Source of the DNA: CBIFVZ01 sp966185765
Lineage (GTDB): Bacteria > Pseudomonadota > Gammaproteobacteria > Enterobacterales > Enterobacteriaceae
Direction of reading: 5' to 3'
Length of the DNA stretch: 14,842 nucleotides
NCBI GenBank assembly: GCA_966185765.1
Contig: CBIFVZ010000087.1
Span: 1-14,842, forward strand
Below the pieces are notes generated by a model that saw nothing but the letters and a program-made list of their open reading frames with translations, did not search any database and was not told where the DNA came from. Below, one piece after another: positions 6,935 to 13,659 of the stretch. The translations under genes and the position numbers were made by a program. Numbering within the stretch: the first letter of the stretch is position 1; every line of letters begins with the position of its first letter.

Positions 6935-7918
6935 TTAAAACGGCCTGATGCCCTGGGCCACAGGCTGTGCACTCAACCACATCAACCATGCCGCCACCAC
7001 AAGAATCATACCGCCCGCCAGCGCCAGCGACGCAGCGCCGACCTGTCGCCACAGTACCGGTGCACGCCCCTGCCCAAGGCGCTGCGCCAGCGCACGAAAA
7101 CCATGCACCAGTAGCGCCAGCCCGGAGATGGTCAACGCCGTCCCGCCCGCCATCGCCAGTGCCGACGCCATACCCCAGGCATAGACGCCAATGACTTTGC
7201 TAAACAGCAATACCATAATCGCCCCGGAGCAGGGACGCATTCCCATAGACAGCACCACCATCAGCCGGGCACGCCAGTCCTCGCCAGCGGCCAGCTGCTG
7301 ACTGGTGGGCATGTGCTGATGACCACAGCCGCAATTTGCGCTGTGCTCATGATGCGGCGTGAACCTGGTGAAAGTTGGGCGCTTGAGCAAGCGGCGTAAA
7401 TGCGTAAGCGCGCGCCAGCACAACAATAGCCCAAGCCCCCCCACCAACAGATAGCTGCCCTTCTCCAGCCAGAAACTGCTCATATGCAGCGAGCGGGCCG
7501 GTAGCCGTAATAACGCCAACAGCAGCGTTACCAGACCAATAGCCACCAGCCCCTGCAACACAGAAGCAGCAAAGGTCAGCCGCAGGCTGCTTTTGAGTCT
7601 TGAGGGATGTATCGCAAGCCAGGTGGCAATAACAATTTTACCGTGCCCCGGTCCCAGCGCGTGGAGTACGCCATAAACGAAGCTGAAAGCCATCAGTGAA
7701 GCACCTGCGCCAGCAGGCGAGCGGGCAACGTCTTTAAGCAACGCGCTTAACTGCTGATTGACATCGCGCTGCCAGAGCGCGCTTTTCATCATCACCTGCG
7801 GCCAGGCCTGCCACAGCAGTAGCCCCACGCACAAAGTGACCAATGCCAGCAATGCCAGGGGCCACAGCTGAAGCCAGCGGCGAGGCGCACGCCGCAGCAT
7901 GGTTATACTCACTGACAT
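6935..7918 (-). CDS. NicO-family nickel/cobalt (or zinc) transporter, ZevB/RcnA-like
   Basis: Inner-membrane metal permease of 327 residues in the NicO family. I count about seven hydrophobic stretches: roughly 17-39, 72-103 (possibly two), 116-138, 152-170, 218-240, 245-272 and 293-316. The family signature HALGPGHGK is at 86-94 and GMRPCSG at 226-232. The loop between them is rich in metal ligands (HHEHSANCGCGHQH, 189-202). The start at 7918 is favoured by a strong AGGAGGT 9 nt upstream. The internal Met7 lacks this spacing. It overlaps the upstream DUF1007 gene by 10 bp, indicating coupled translation. A NicO plus DUF1007 pair is the layout of H. influenzae ZevAB, a zinc-handling system. 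RcnA-type Ni/Co efflux is the alternative, so metal and direction remain open. Confidence 0.85.
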   Translation of the reverse strand: MSVSITMLRRAPRRWLQLWPLALLALVTLCVGLLLWQAWPQVMMKSALWQRDVNQQLSALLKDVARSPAGAGASLMAFSFVYGVLHALGPGHGKIVIATWLAIHPSRLKSSLRLTFAASVLQGLVAIGLVTLLLALLRLPARSLHMSSFWLEKGSYLLVGGLGLLLCWRALTHLRRLLKRPTFTRFTPHHEHSANCGCGHQHMPTSQQLAAGEDWRARLMVVLSMGMRPCSGAIMVLLFSKVIGVYAWGMASALAMAGGTALTISGLALLVHGFRALAQRLGQGRAPVLWRQVGAASLALAGGMILVVAAWLMWLSAQPVAQGIRPF

Positions 7919-8556
7919 GACAGCGTTACCTCCTGGGCAAACTGCTTGCCCAGATTCATATCCTCAGGCGGCGCATCCGCTTTATCGAGCGACTGAGCGA
8001 ATGCCAGCACCTCATCACCGGGTTCAGGGGTTTTGACCGTCACGCGACAGCGCGGTTGCAACGCTTTTGGCACGGCCACATCAGTATCATTTTCATAGAA
8101 CATATCAACATAGTAACCCGGATCGAAAGTTGAGAAGCGGTAGCTCTGCCCGGCGAGCGGCTGCGGCTTTGCCAGTGGCAGCACAAACGTCAGTACCGCT
8201 TTATGCTCCTCACGAGAAAGCTGGTAATCCTGCGGCGTAGCGCTGAACTTTACCCTTTCATCCTTGTGCCAGAACTCGGTGAAATAGTGCTGTGCCTGCA
8301 CGTTTTCCATGACCTCTGCCGCGAGTTTTTTCCACACTTCATCGCCCGCTTTCGCCCGCCCGGCGTCATACAACAGGTCAGCCGACGTTATCTCATCCAT
8401 CACCCAGCGCATCTTTAGCCCGGTCAGGGTATCGCCCTGCACTACCATCGTCGTCGTCAGGCTAATAAAGCTGTGCGGATGCGCCAGCACCGTACCGGGT
8501 GCAGCCAACAGCGCCGTAAAAATTAAGGCACAACATCCTGATTTGCTTACGCCCAT
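7909..8556 (-). CDS. DUF1007-family periplasmic metal-binding protein, ZevA-like
   Basis: A 215-residue secreted protein. An N-terminal signal peptide (positive MGVSKSG, hydrophobic ALIFTALLAAPG, cleavage site VLA at 23-25) would leave a mature protein starting HPHSF. Two histidines at or next to the new N-terminus are a feature I associate with DUF1007 proteins and suit metal binding. Further possible ligands include QHYFTEFWHKDE and FDPGYYVDMFYEND. Two cysteines near the end (RCRV and the terminal SCQ) could form a disulfide. The start has GAGG 5 nt upstream. It is the first gene of a two-gene unit with the NicO permease, overlapping it by 10 bp, and diverges from csiE. By analogy with ZevA it may bind zinc or nickel in the periplasm for the permease. 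The pairing is seen, the role is inferred. Confidence 0.82.
   Translation of the reverse strand: MGVSKSGCCALIFTALLAAPGTVLAHPHSFISLTTTMVVQGDTLTGLKMRWVMDEITSADLLYDAGRAKAGDEVWKKLAAEVMENVQAQHYFTEFWHKDERVKFSATPQDYQLSREEHKAVLTFVLPLAKPQPLAGQSYRFSTFDPGYYVDMFYENDTDVAVPKALQPRCRVTVKTPEPGDEVLAFAQSLDKADAPPEDMNLGKQFAQEVTLSCQ
7928..7934 (-). promoter_or_regulatory. Strong ribosome binding site fixing the NicO gene start
   Basis: AGGAGGT on the minus strand lies inside the 3' end of the DUF1007 gene, 9 nt before the ATG at 7918. It is stronger than the other ribosome binding sites I looked at in this window and supports the overlapping upstream start over the ATG at 7900. Confidence 0.7.
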
Positions 8557-8576
8557 AAATCCTCAGATAAAAATTC

Positions 8577-8650
8577 TGTGAGCAAGCCGAAAATAACGTA
8601 TGAAAGACACGAACATTCATAAACGAAGCATAATACGTCGGCTATTCTTA
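8577..8650 (+). promoter_or_regulatory. Candidate csiE promoter region with CRP half-site
   Basis: CTATTCTTA (8642-8650) resembles the sigma-S-preferred -10 (CTATACTTAA). It predicts a start near 8655. TGTGA at 8577-8581 is a good left half of a CRP site, but the right half (CGAAA) is poor. The site would centre near -70, a position compatible with class I activation. E. coli csiE is known to be induced in stationary phase and to depend on sigma-S and cAMP-CRP. A competing -10 is CATAAT at 8629-8634. The same 122-bp gap must also hold the promoter for the divergent DUF1007 gene, for which I see no clear elements. Confidence 0.3.
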
Positions 8651-8678
8651 GTGCTGAACCATACTACGGGTACACCGG

Positions 8679-9959
8679 ATGATGACACAGATTTGTCCAC
8701 CACCGTCGGTGCTTTCCGGCCCGCAACGCCGCTGTCATCTTCTCCTGACGCTCAGTCTGCCCGGCCAGACCGTGACGCCTGAATACATCAGTCGTCTTAA
8801 CGGCGTGGACGACGACGTAAGCCGCCAGGATATTGTCGATGCAGCCCAGGCGCTGCGCCGCTATCACCGGCTAAATTTACTTGCTCAAGCCGACGGCAGC
8901 TATACCATTGAAGGCACTGCCCTTGACCGTCGCCTCTGCCTGATGTACTGGCTGCGTAGATCGCTACGTCTGTGCCCGCAGTATGTTCATCAACAGTTTA
9001 CGCCGGCCCTTAAAACAGCGCTTAAACAGCCCGATATCGCCCGTGCGCTCTATGATGACACCAATCTCAGGGCGCTTATTAATTTATGCGCTCGCCGCCT
9101 GCAGCGCGTATTCAGTACGCCAGAGCGCGAATTTTTACAACTGTTTTTGCCCTGGTGCCTGCTCCAGCACCAACTCGGACAGATCCCGCAGTTTACCGCC
9201 ATACAGCGCAGCTGGACGCAAGAGCGTACTGAAGCGCAGATTGCTCAGGACATCGTGCGCCACTGGCGGCGCAGAGTGGCACGCCCGCCGCATGATAATG
9301 AGCTGCACTTTTTAACCGCACTGTTTATGTTGCTGCGTACCCCCTGCGCACAACGTGACCGCAACCCGCAGGACCAGCAGCTGCTCGCCGCTATTGATAC
9401 GCTGATTGCCCGTTTCCATTCACTGTGCGGCCTGCGCTTTAGTAGCGAAACGCGCTTGCGCGACCAACTTTATGTACACCTTGCCCAGGCGCTGAATCGT
9501 TGTGTCTTCGGTATCGGGATTGATAGTAGCCTGCCGCAGGAGATAACCCACCTTTATCCACGTCTGATGCGCACCACACGCGAAGCCCTACAGGCACTTG
9601 AAGTTGAGTTCGGTATTCACTTTTCCAGTGAGGAAACGGGGCTGATAGCCATTATTTTCGGCGCCTGGCTGATGCAGGAAAGCGCGCTGGGAGAAAAACA
9701 GGTACTGCTGCTCACCGGTAACGATCCACACCTGGAAGAAGGGCTGGAGCAGCAACTGCGTGAGCTGACGCTGCTACCGCTTAGCGTGCGACGTCTGAGT
9801 CTGCATACTTTCCAACAGAAAGGCGCGCCCAGAGAGGTAACACTTATCGTTACGCCGTACGCCACCTCACTGCCGCTGTTTTCTCCACCGCTGATTCACC
9901 TTACGCTGCCGCCTGGTGAGCACCAGCTACAGCGTATTCGTGAAATTCTGGAAAGCTAA
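8679..9959 (+). CDS. csiE: Stationary-phase inducible protein CsiE (PRD domains)
   Basis: 426 residues, the same as I recall for E. coli CsiE, with matching landmarks (PPSVLSGPQRRC, LNGVDDD, FTPALK, YDDTNL). It belongs to the antiterminator-like regulators. An N-terminal wHTH-like region is followed by two PRD (PTS regulation domain) segments, roughly 125-225 and 256-335. The second includes DQLYVHLAQALNR with His267 and EETGLIAIIFGAWLMQ. PRD histidines in other proteins are phosphorylated by the PTS. The target of CsiE is unknown. Two in-frame ATGs open the gene (8679, 8682). No strong Shine-Dalgarno sequence precedes either, so the exact start is uncertain by one codon. Its stop codon overlaps that of the convergent hcaT. 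Confidence 0.93.
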   Translation: MMTQICPPPSVLSGPQRRCHLLLTLSLPGQTVTPEYISRLNGVDDDVSRQDIVDAAQALRRYHRLNLLAQADGSYTIEGTALDRRLCLMYWLRRSLRLCPQYVHQQFTPALKTALKQPDIARALYDDTNLRALINLCARRLQRVFSTPEREFLQLFLPWCLLQHQLGQIPQFTAIQRSWTQERTEAQIAQDIVRHWRRRVARPPHDNELHFLTALFMLLRTPCAQRDRNPQDQQLLAAIDTLIARFHSLCGLRFSSETRLRDQLYVHLAQALNRCVFGIGIDSSLPQEITHLYPRLMRTTREALQALEVEFGIHFSSEETGLIAIIFGAWLMQESALGEKQVLLLTGNDPHLEEGLEQQLRELTLLPLSVRRLSLHTFQQKGAPREVTLIVTPYATSLPLFSPPLIHLTLPPGEHQLQRIREILES

Positions 9960-11092
9960 CGCGCCTGCACGCGCGGACGCAGTAGCAGTGCGGGCAGGGC
10001 CACCAGCGCCATCACCCAGAACAGCCCGTTTGTCAGATGCTGATAAAGATAACCGGAAATCATCGTCATGACCGCAATACCGCCGCCCATTGCTACCGCC
10101 GAGTACACCGCCTGCAGGCGAATCACCTCGCTGCCATGACGCGCCGAAATGTAGCGCATTGCTGCCAGATGACATACGGTGAAACTGCCACAGTGCAACA
10201 GTTGCATCACCAGTAGCCACGGCAACTCGCTGGTCCAGCCCATCAATGCCCAACGTACCACCCCACACAAACACGACAGCAGCAGCAGATCACGCACGCT
10301 CCAGCGCCGGAACAGGACGTTACTCAGTGCAAAGATAACGATTTCTGCCACCACGCCAAGCGACCACAGATAGCCAACAGCGGAAGAAGAATAACCTTTA
10401 CTCTGCCAGTAGATGGCACTAAAGCCATAGTAAGCCGCATGCGCCCCCTGTAGCAGCGTCACGCAGGTAAAGAAACGCCAGTTCTCGCTTACAAGCTGTC
10501 GCCATGCAGGCCAGCCCGCGCTTTCCTGAGCCAGCACCTCTCCTTGCGGCATCACCGACGGGCGCAACAACATGCCACCCAACATGGCGGCAATACCTGC
10601 CGTCAGCACCAGTAAAATGGCCTGATGACCAAACATTGTCACCAGCTCACCGGTCAACGCCGAACCTATGACAAACGCGAGCGACCCCCACAGCCGCACC
10701 CGGCCATAGTCCATGATAATTTGCTGCTGCCAGGTACCGGCCAGCGCATCGGTGAGCGGCACCAGCGGCGAGAAGAAAAAGTTAAAACCCACCATCACCA
10801 ACAATAACCAGGCCACGCTGGTCCCAAGCCAGAAAGCAACGGTAAAAATCAGGGTTAGCAGGGCCAGCAGGCGCAACGCCTGAACCAGCGAGGAAGGGTC
10901 TTTTACCACAGGTGCCAGCATCAGGCTGCCAAGAAAACGCGCTATCATGCCTGCACCCAGAAAAAGGCCAATAGCTTCAGGTTCTAACCCAACGCCCTTT
11001 AACCAGACGCCCCAGAAAGGTAAGAAAATGCCATAACTGAAAAAATAGGTGAAATAGCCAAGCGCCAGCCAGCGCGGGGATTGCAAAACCAT
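9956..11092 (-). CDS. hcaT: MFS permease HcaT, putative 3-phenylpropionate transporter
   Basis: Inner-membrane permease of 378 residues (E. coli HcaT 379 as recalled), with about 12 predicted membrane segments and the characteristic start MVLQSPRWLALGYFTYFFSYGIFLPFW. Other matching stretches are GFNFFFSPLVPLTDALAGTW, GAHAAYYGFSAIYWQ and CHLAAMRYISARHGSEVIRLQAVYSA. It belongs to the MFS nucleoside/LacY-like proteins. In E. coli it is assigned to 3-phenylpropionate/cinnamate uptake because it sits next to the hca dioxygenase operon. Those genes are not seen here, so its substrate in this organism is open. The gene has a good GGGAGGG Shine-Dalgarno sequence 4 nt before its ATG and lies 57 bp after the YnfC-like gene on the same strand. 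No terminator is visible between them, so they may be co-transcribed. Confidence 0.92.
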   Translation of the reverse strand: MVLQSPRWLALGYFTYFFSYGIFLPFWGVWLKGVGLEPEAIGLFLGAGMIARFLGSLMLAPVVKDPSSLVQALRLLALLTLIFTVAFWLGTSVAWLLLVMVGFNFFFSPLVPLTDALAGTWQQQIIMDYGRVRLWGSLAFVIGSALTGELVTMFGHQAILLVLTAGIAAMLGGMLLRPSVMPQGEVLAQESAGWPAWRQLVSENWRFFTCVTLLQGAHAAYYGFSAIYWQSKGYSSSAVGYLWSLGVVAEIVIFALSNVLFRRWSVRDLLLLSCLCGVVRWALMGWTSELPWLLVMQLLHCGSFTVCHLAAMRYISARHGSEVIRLQAVYSAVAMGGGIAVMTMISGYLYQHLTNGLFWVMALVALPALLLRPRVQAR

Positions 11093-11149
11093 AGACCCTC
11101 CCTGTGAAGAGCCGCTACTCTGGCAGAGGAGCTGGATGCTGGCAAGGCA

Positions 11150-11884
11150 TTAGTAATAAGTGGTGGTATAGCGGATTTGCTGACGTTCTTTCTGCTGACT
11201 GCCTCCCTGAACCAGCGAATCGACGGCAAAATCGCACACGCTGGGATTACCCTCTTTATCGTACTGGCATTTTTTCAGAGCCTGATAGAATGGCACGCCG
11301 TTATCCAGTCCCTCCGTCACAAAATCCCAGGGATCAGAAAGTTTCTGCTTAGACTCGGTAATCAGTAACACATCATGCTCTTCGCCATAGAATACGGTGC
11401 TCTTTGGCATCCCTTCTGGCGTATAAAAATACTCTTTATAAACCCAGGCGTCGCGGGCATCCTTTACCTTCACCAGCAAGCCTTTTTCATAGATATAGAG
11501 TTTGCGCACCTGATTGCCGCTGGTTGTCGCCACTATCTGGCAATCGTTATTAAGCACAATGGTATTGCGCTTATCACGGGTGGACACCAACGTGTTCGAA
11601 TCGCTTTCGCGTACCAGCGTCATCACATGGTTGTTGACCAGATCCTCTCGTTCGTAAGCCTGCAGACAACCGCTCGGGTCAAAACGTCCTTTTGCCACCA
11701 TTAACCGGCTGTCTTCGTTGCTATACAGCACCTGTTCAAAGCTTTTTACCGGCCCACGTAGCGGGTCGAACTCCAGCTCATTGGAAAGGCTCACCATTGC
11801 TGGATGAAAAGGCTCGACGGCATCATCACCCCAGGCAACCCCCGCCATCAGGGCGGTTGTGAAACAAAACACTATTCTGTTCAT
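11150..11884 (-). CDS. YnfC-like (UPF0257 family) exported protein without a lipobox
   Basis: A 244-residue exported protein when started at 11884. There GGAG sits 4 nt before the ATG, whereas the upstream ATG at 11932 has no ribosome binding site. I recognise it as a relative of the E. coli lipoprotein YnfC by the block MVSLSNELEFDPLRGPVKSF (residues 30-49), four cysteines in matching contexts (SGCL, NDCQ, KKCQYD, VCDF) and the final YY. The signal sequence MNRIVFCFTTALMAGVAWG has no cysteine at the expected cleavage point. YnfC, as recalled, has LTGC. So this protein is probably soluble in the periplasm, with cleavage after AWG. The four cysteines may form two disulfides. Function is unknown in the whole family. 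It lies upstream of hcaT on the same strand. Confidence 0.8.
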   Translation of the reverse strand: MNRIVFCFTTALMAGVAWGDDAVEPFHPAMVSLSNELEFDPLRGPVKSFEQVLYSNEDSRLMVAKGRFDPSGCLQAYEREDLVNNHVMTLVRESDSNTLVSTRDKRNTIVLNNDCQIVATTSGNQVRKLYIYEKGLLVKVKDARDAWVYKEYFYTPEGMPKSTVFYGEEHDVLLITESKQKLSDPWDFVTEGLDNGVPFYQALKKCQYDKEGNPSVCDFAVDSLVQGGSQQKERQQIRYTTTYY

Positions 11885-12146
11885 AACGCTCCGAGTCCTG
11901 TCCGGCCTGGAAATTACGGCCCGGGAATTCATAGCTTAGTCGCTATAGCGCCCGCGAACATAGCGGCTTATGCCTCTTCATGGCGAAAGCTACACCCGGC
12001 TACGAAATGATTTACTCCTGCAAGGCGATACTACTGGTTTTTGCACTGAAATTTGTCACAGGCGTAACAATAAAAAAATTTAACTCGATTTACATTAATT
12101 TAACATCAAGGAAGCAAAGACAATAATTACAGAGGTTAACCCGTAT
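11885..12146. other. Divergent intergenic region, YnfC-like gene / MFS gene
   Basis: This 262-bp gap is the longest non-coding stretch. Its left half contains a perfect 10-bp palindrome CGCTATAGCG (11941-11950) and a repeat of ATAGCG at about 11964. The right half (12045-12120) is much more AT-rich than the surroundings and contains a CRP-like sequence. Promoters for both flanking genes should lie here. A possible plus-strand pair is TTGCAC (12041-12046) with TAACAA (12065-12070), spacer 18 bp, but it is weak. No small ORF with a convincing start was found. Confidence 0.5.
12045..12060 (+). promoter_or_regulatory. Possible CRP-like site upstream of the MFS gene
   Basis: ACTGA-AATTTG-TCACA matches 8 of the 10 core positions of the CRP consensus TGTGA-N6-TCACA, with a perfect right half. 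It lies about 95 bp before the MFS start codon in an AT-rich stretch. It is a pattern match only, and sites of this quality occur by chance. Confidence 0.3.
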
Positions 12147-13556
12147 ATGCAGCCTGATACCCTGGCGTTTGATGCGCCTGTTACCCACTCCCTTCCCCGC
12201 ACGACGCTCTCAGAACGTATCAACGCGCTTCCCGCCTCTGCCGGGCTGTGGCGCTTTGTCGTACTGCTGGCGCTGGGCGGTTTTTTCGAGCTTTACGATC
12301 TGTTTCAAACTGCCTACATCAGCACTGGTCTGGTTGCCGACGGCATTTTCCACACAGGTAAAAATGGACTATTCGGTATTGCTGACCAGGCTGCGTTCGC
12401 ATGTGTCACGTTTCTTGGGCTGTTTGTCGGCGCAAGCCTGCTGGCACCGTATGCCGACAGCTACGGGCGGCGCAATACGTTTATCTTCGCGCTGGCCTGG
12501 TACGGTGCGTTTTCGCTGTTAATGGCCGCTCAGAGCAGCACAGAAGCCATTCTTCTGTGTCGTTTTCTGGTTGGTATTGGGCTTGGCGTGGAACTGGTGA
12601 CTATTGATACCTATCTGAGTGAATGGGTACCGGCATCCGTTCGTAGTAAAGCCTTCGCAATCGCGTTTTTCATTCAGTTTCTTTCCGTACCGAGTGTCGC
12701 ACTCATGTCATGGTGGCTGGTGCCGCATTCGTATTTTGGCGTCAGCGGCTGGCGGCTGGTGATTATTGCGGGCGCGCTCTGCTCCATTCTTATCTGGTTC
12801 ATCCGTAAAAATCTGCCGGAATCAGCACGCTGGTTAGCGCAACAGGGCCGACATGAAGAGGCACACCAGATAATGCGCGGCATGGAGCAACGCTGTGGCA
12901 TCACTCCCGTTGCTCACTTCAGCGCTGAAGACCGTGCACAGCAGCGCAGTGAAGGCGGCTCGTTTCGTGAAATCTGGTCTCCAGCTTACCGCAAGCGTAC
13001 GCTGATGCTGATTGTGATGAACTTCTTCCAGGCTATTGGCTTTTTTGGTTTTGGCAACTGGTTACCCGCTCTGCTTTCCGGCCAGGGGGCCAGCGTCACC
13101 CACAGCCTGCTTTACGCGTTCTTCATCACTCTCGCTTACCCTGTCGGCTGCCTGATTTGCAGCCGCTATGTCAATCGTATGGAGAACAAATGGCAAATTG
13201 TTCTGTCATCGCTGATGACCGTGGTTTTCGGTACATTGTTCGCCATGCAGAGCCAGCCACTGCTGTTGATTGTGTGCGGCTTTATGATTACCTGGTCTAA
13301 TGCCTGGCTTACCATCAGTTATCACGCTTACCAGGCAGAAGTATTCCCAACGCATATCCGGGCGCGAGCAGTGGGTTTTTGTTACTCCTTCAGCCGCCTG
13401 TCAACGGCGTTCACCAGTATTCTCATCGGGCTTATTTTGCAGCTGGCTGGCGCGCCAGGCGTAATTGTCTTTATTGTGGTGAGTATGCTGATGGTGATGC
13501 TGTCGGTGGGACTATTCGGACCAAAAACCCGCGGACTGAATCTGGAGGATATTTAA
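12147..13556 (+). CDS. MFS transporter of unknown substrate (sugar-porter/acid-symporter type)
   Basis: 469-residue inner-membrane protein with about 12 hydrophobic segments and cytoplasmic N- and C-termini. TM1 (about 34-55) carries FFELYDLFQ, similar to the acidic FDGYD-type motif of aromatic-acid/metabolite proton symporters. The TM2-3 loop has an MFS motif A variant PYADSYGRRNT (101-111), and TM4 reads GVELVTIDTYLSEWVP (147-162). After TM6 comes PESARWL (224-230), the counterpart of the sugar-porter PESPRWL, and near the C-terminus is HIRARAVGFCYSFSR, typical of this superfamily. A proton-coupled importer of a small organic acid or similar metabolite is the best guess. The substrate cannot be read from the sequence. 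Shine-Dalgarno AGAGG lies 11 nt upstream. It stands alone, divergent from the YnfC-like gene and convergent with glyA. Confidence 0.88.
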   Translation: MQPDTLAFDAPVTHSLPRTTLSERINALPASAGLWRFVVLLALGGFFELYDLFQTAYISTGLVADGIFHTGKNGLFGIADQAAFACVTFLGLFVGASLLAPYADSYGRRNTFIFALAWYGAFSLLMAAQSSTEAILLCRFLVGIGLGVELVTIDTYLSEWVPASVRSKAFAIAFFIQFLSVPSVALMSWWLVPHSYFGVSGWRLVIIAGALCSILIWFIRKNLPESARWLAQQGRHEEAHQIMRGMEQRCGITPVAHFSAEDRAQQRSEGGSFREIWSPAYRKRTLMLIVMNFFQAIGFFGFGNWLPALLSGQGASVTHSLLYAFFITLAYPVGCLICSRYVNRMENKWQIVLSSLMTVVFGTLFAMQSQPLLLIVCGFMITWSNAWLTISYHAYQAEVFPTHIRARAVGFCYSFSRLSTAFTSILIGLILQLAGAPGVIVFIVVSMLMVMLSVGLFGPKTRGLNLEDI

Positions 13557-13570
13557 AGGATGGCCTGCCA

Positions 13571-13603
13571 GACGGGTGACTAAAGCAGCTTCAATCACCC
13601 GTC
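13571..13603. other. Long hairpin after the MFS gene
   Basis: A perfect 9-bp inverted repeat, GACGGGTGA (13571-13579) and TCACCCGTC (13595-13603), surrounds a 15-nt loop, 15 nt after the MFS stop codon. No T-run follows on either strand, so it is not a classical intrinsic terminator. It may protect the 3' end of the MFS message. It does not match the REP consensus as I recall it. Confidence 0.6.
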
Positions 13604-13610
13604 AGAAACC

Positions 13611-13641
13611 ACAAACAAAAACGCCGACGTCACGTCGGCGT
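13611..13641 (-). terminator. glyA: Intrinsic terminator of glyA, possibly bidirectional
   Basis: The arms ACGCCGACG (13621-13629) and CGTCGGCGT (13633-13641) form a perfect 9-bp stem with a 3-nt loop, 18 nt after the glyA stop. On the minus strand it is followed by TTTTGTTTGT, a good U-tract. On the plus strand it is followed by TCTCTTTAA, so it may also stop transcription from the convergent MFS gene. Confidence 0.88.
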
Positions 13642-13659
13642 TCTCTTTAACGATAAAAC

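Noticed and set aside
8600..8782. 60-codon plus-strand frame starting before csiE
   Set aside because: Overlaps the csiE promoter region and the start of csiE in another frame. No ribosome binding site or conserved motif.
11885..11932. Upstream start of the YnfC-like gene at 11932
   Set aside because: No ribosome binding site, and it would put 16 charged residues before a clear signal peptide. GGAG supports 11884.
11941..11950. Perfect palindrome CGCTATAGCG as an operator or phage attachment site
   Set aside because: Only 10 bp, no partner copy and no integrase nearby. I cannot assign it to a known regulator.
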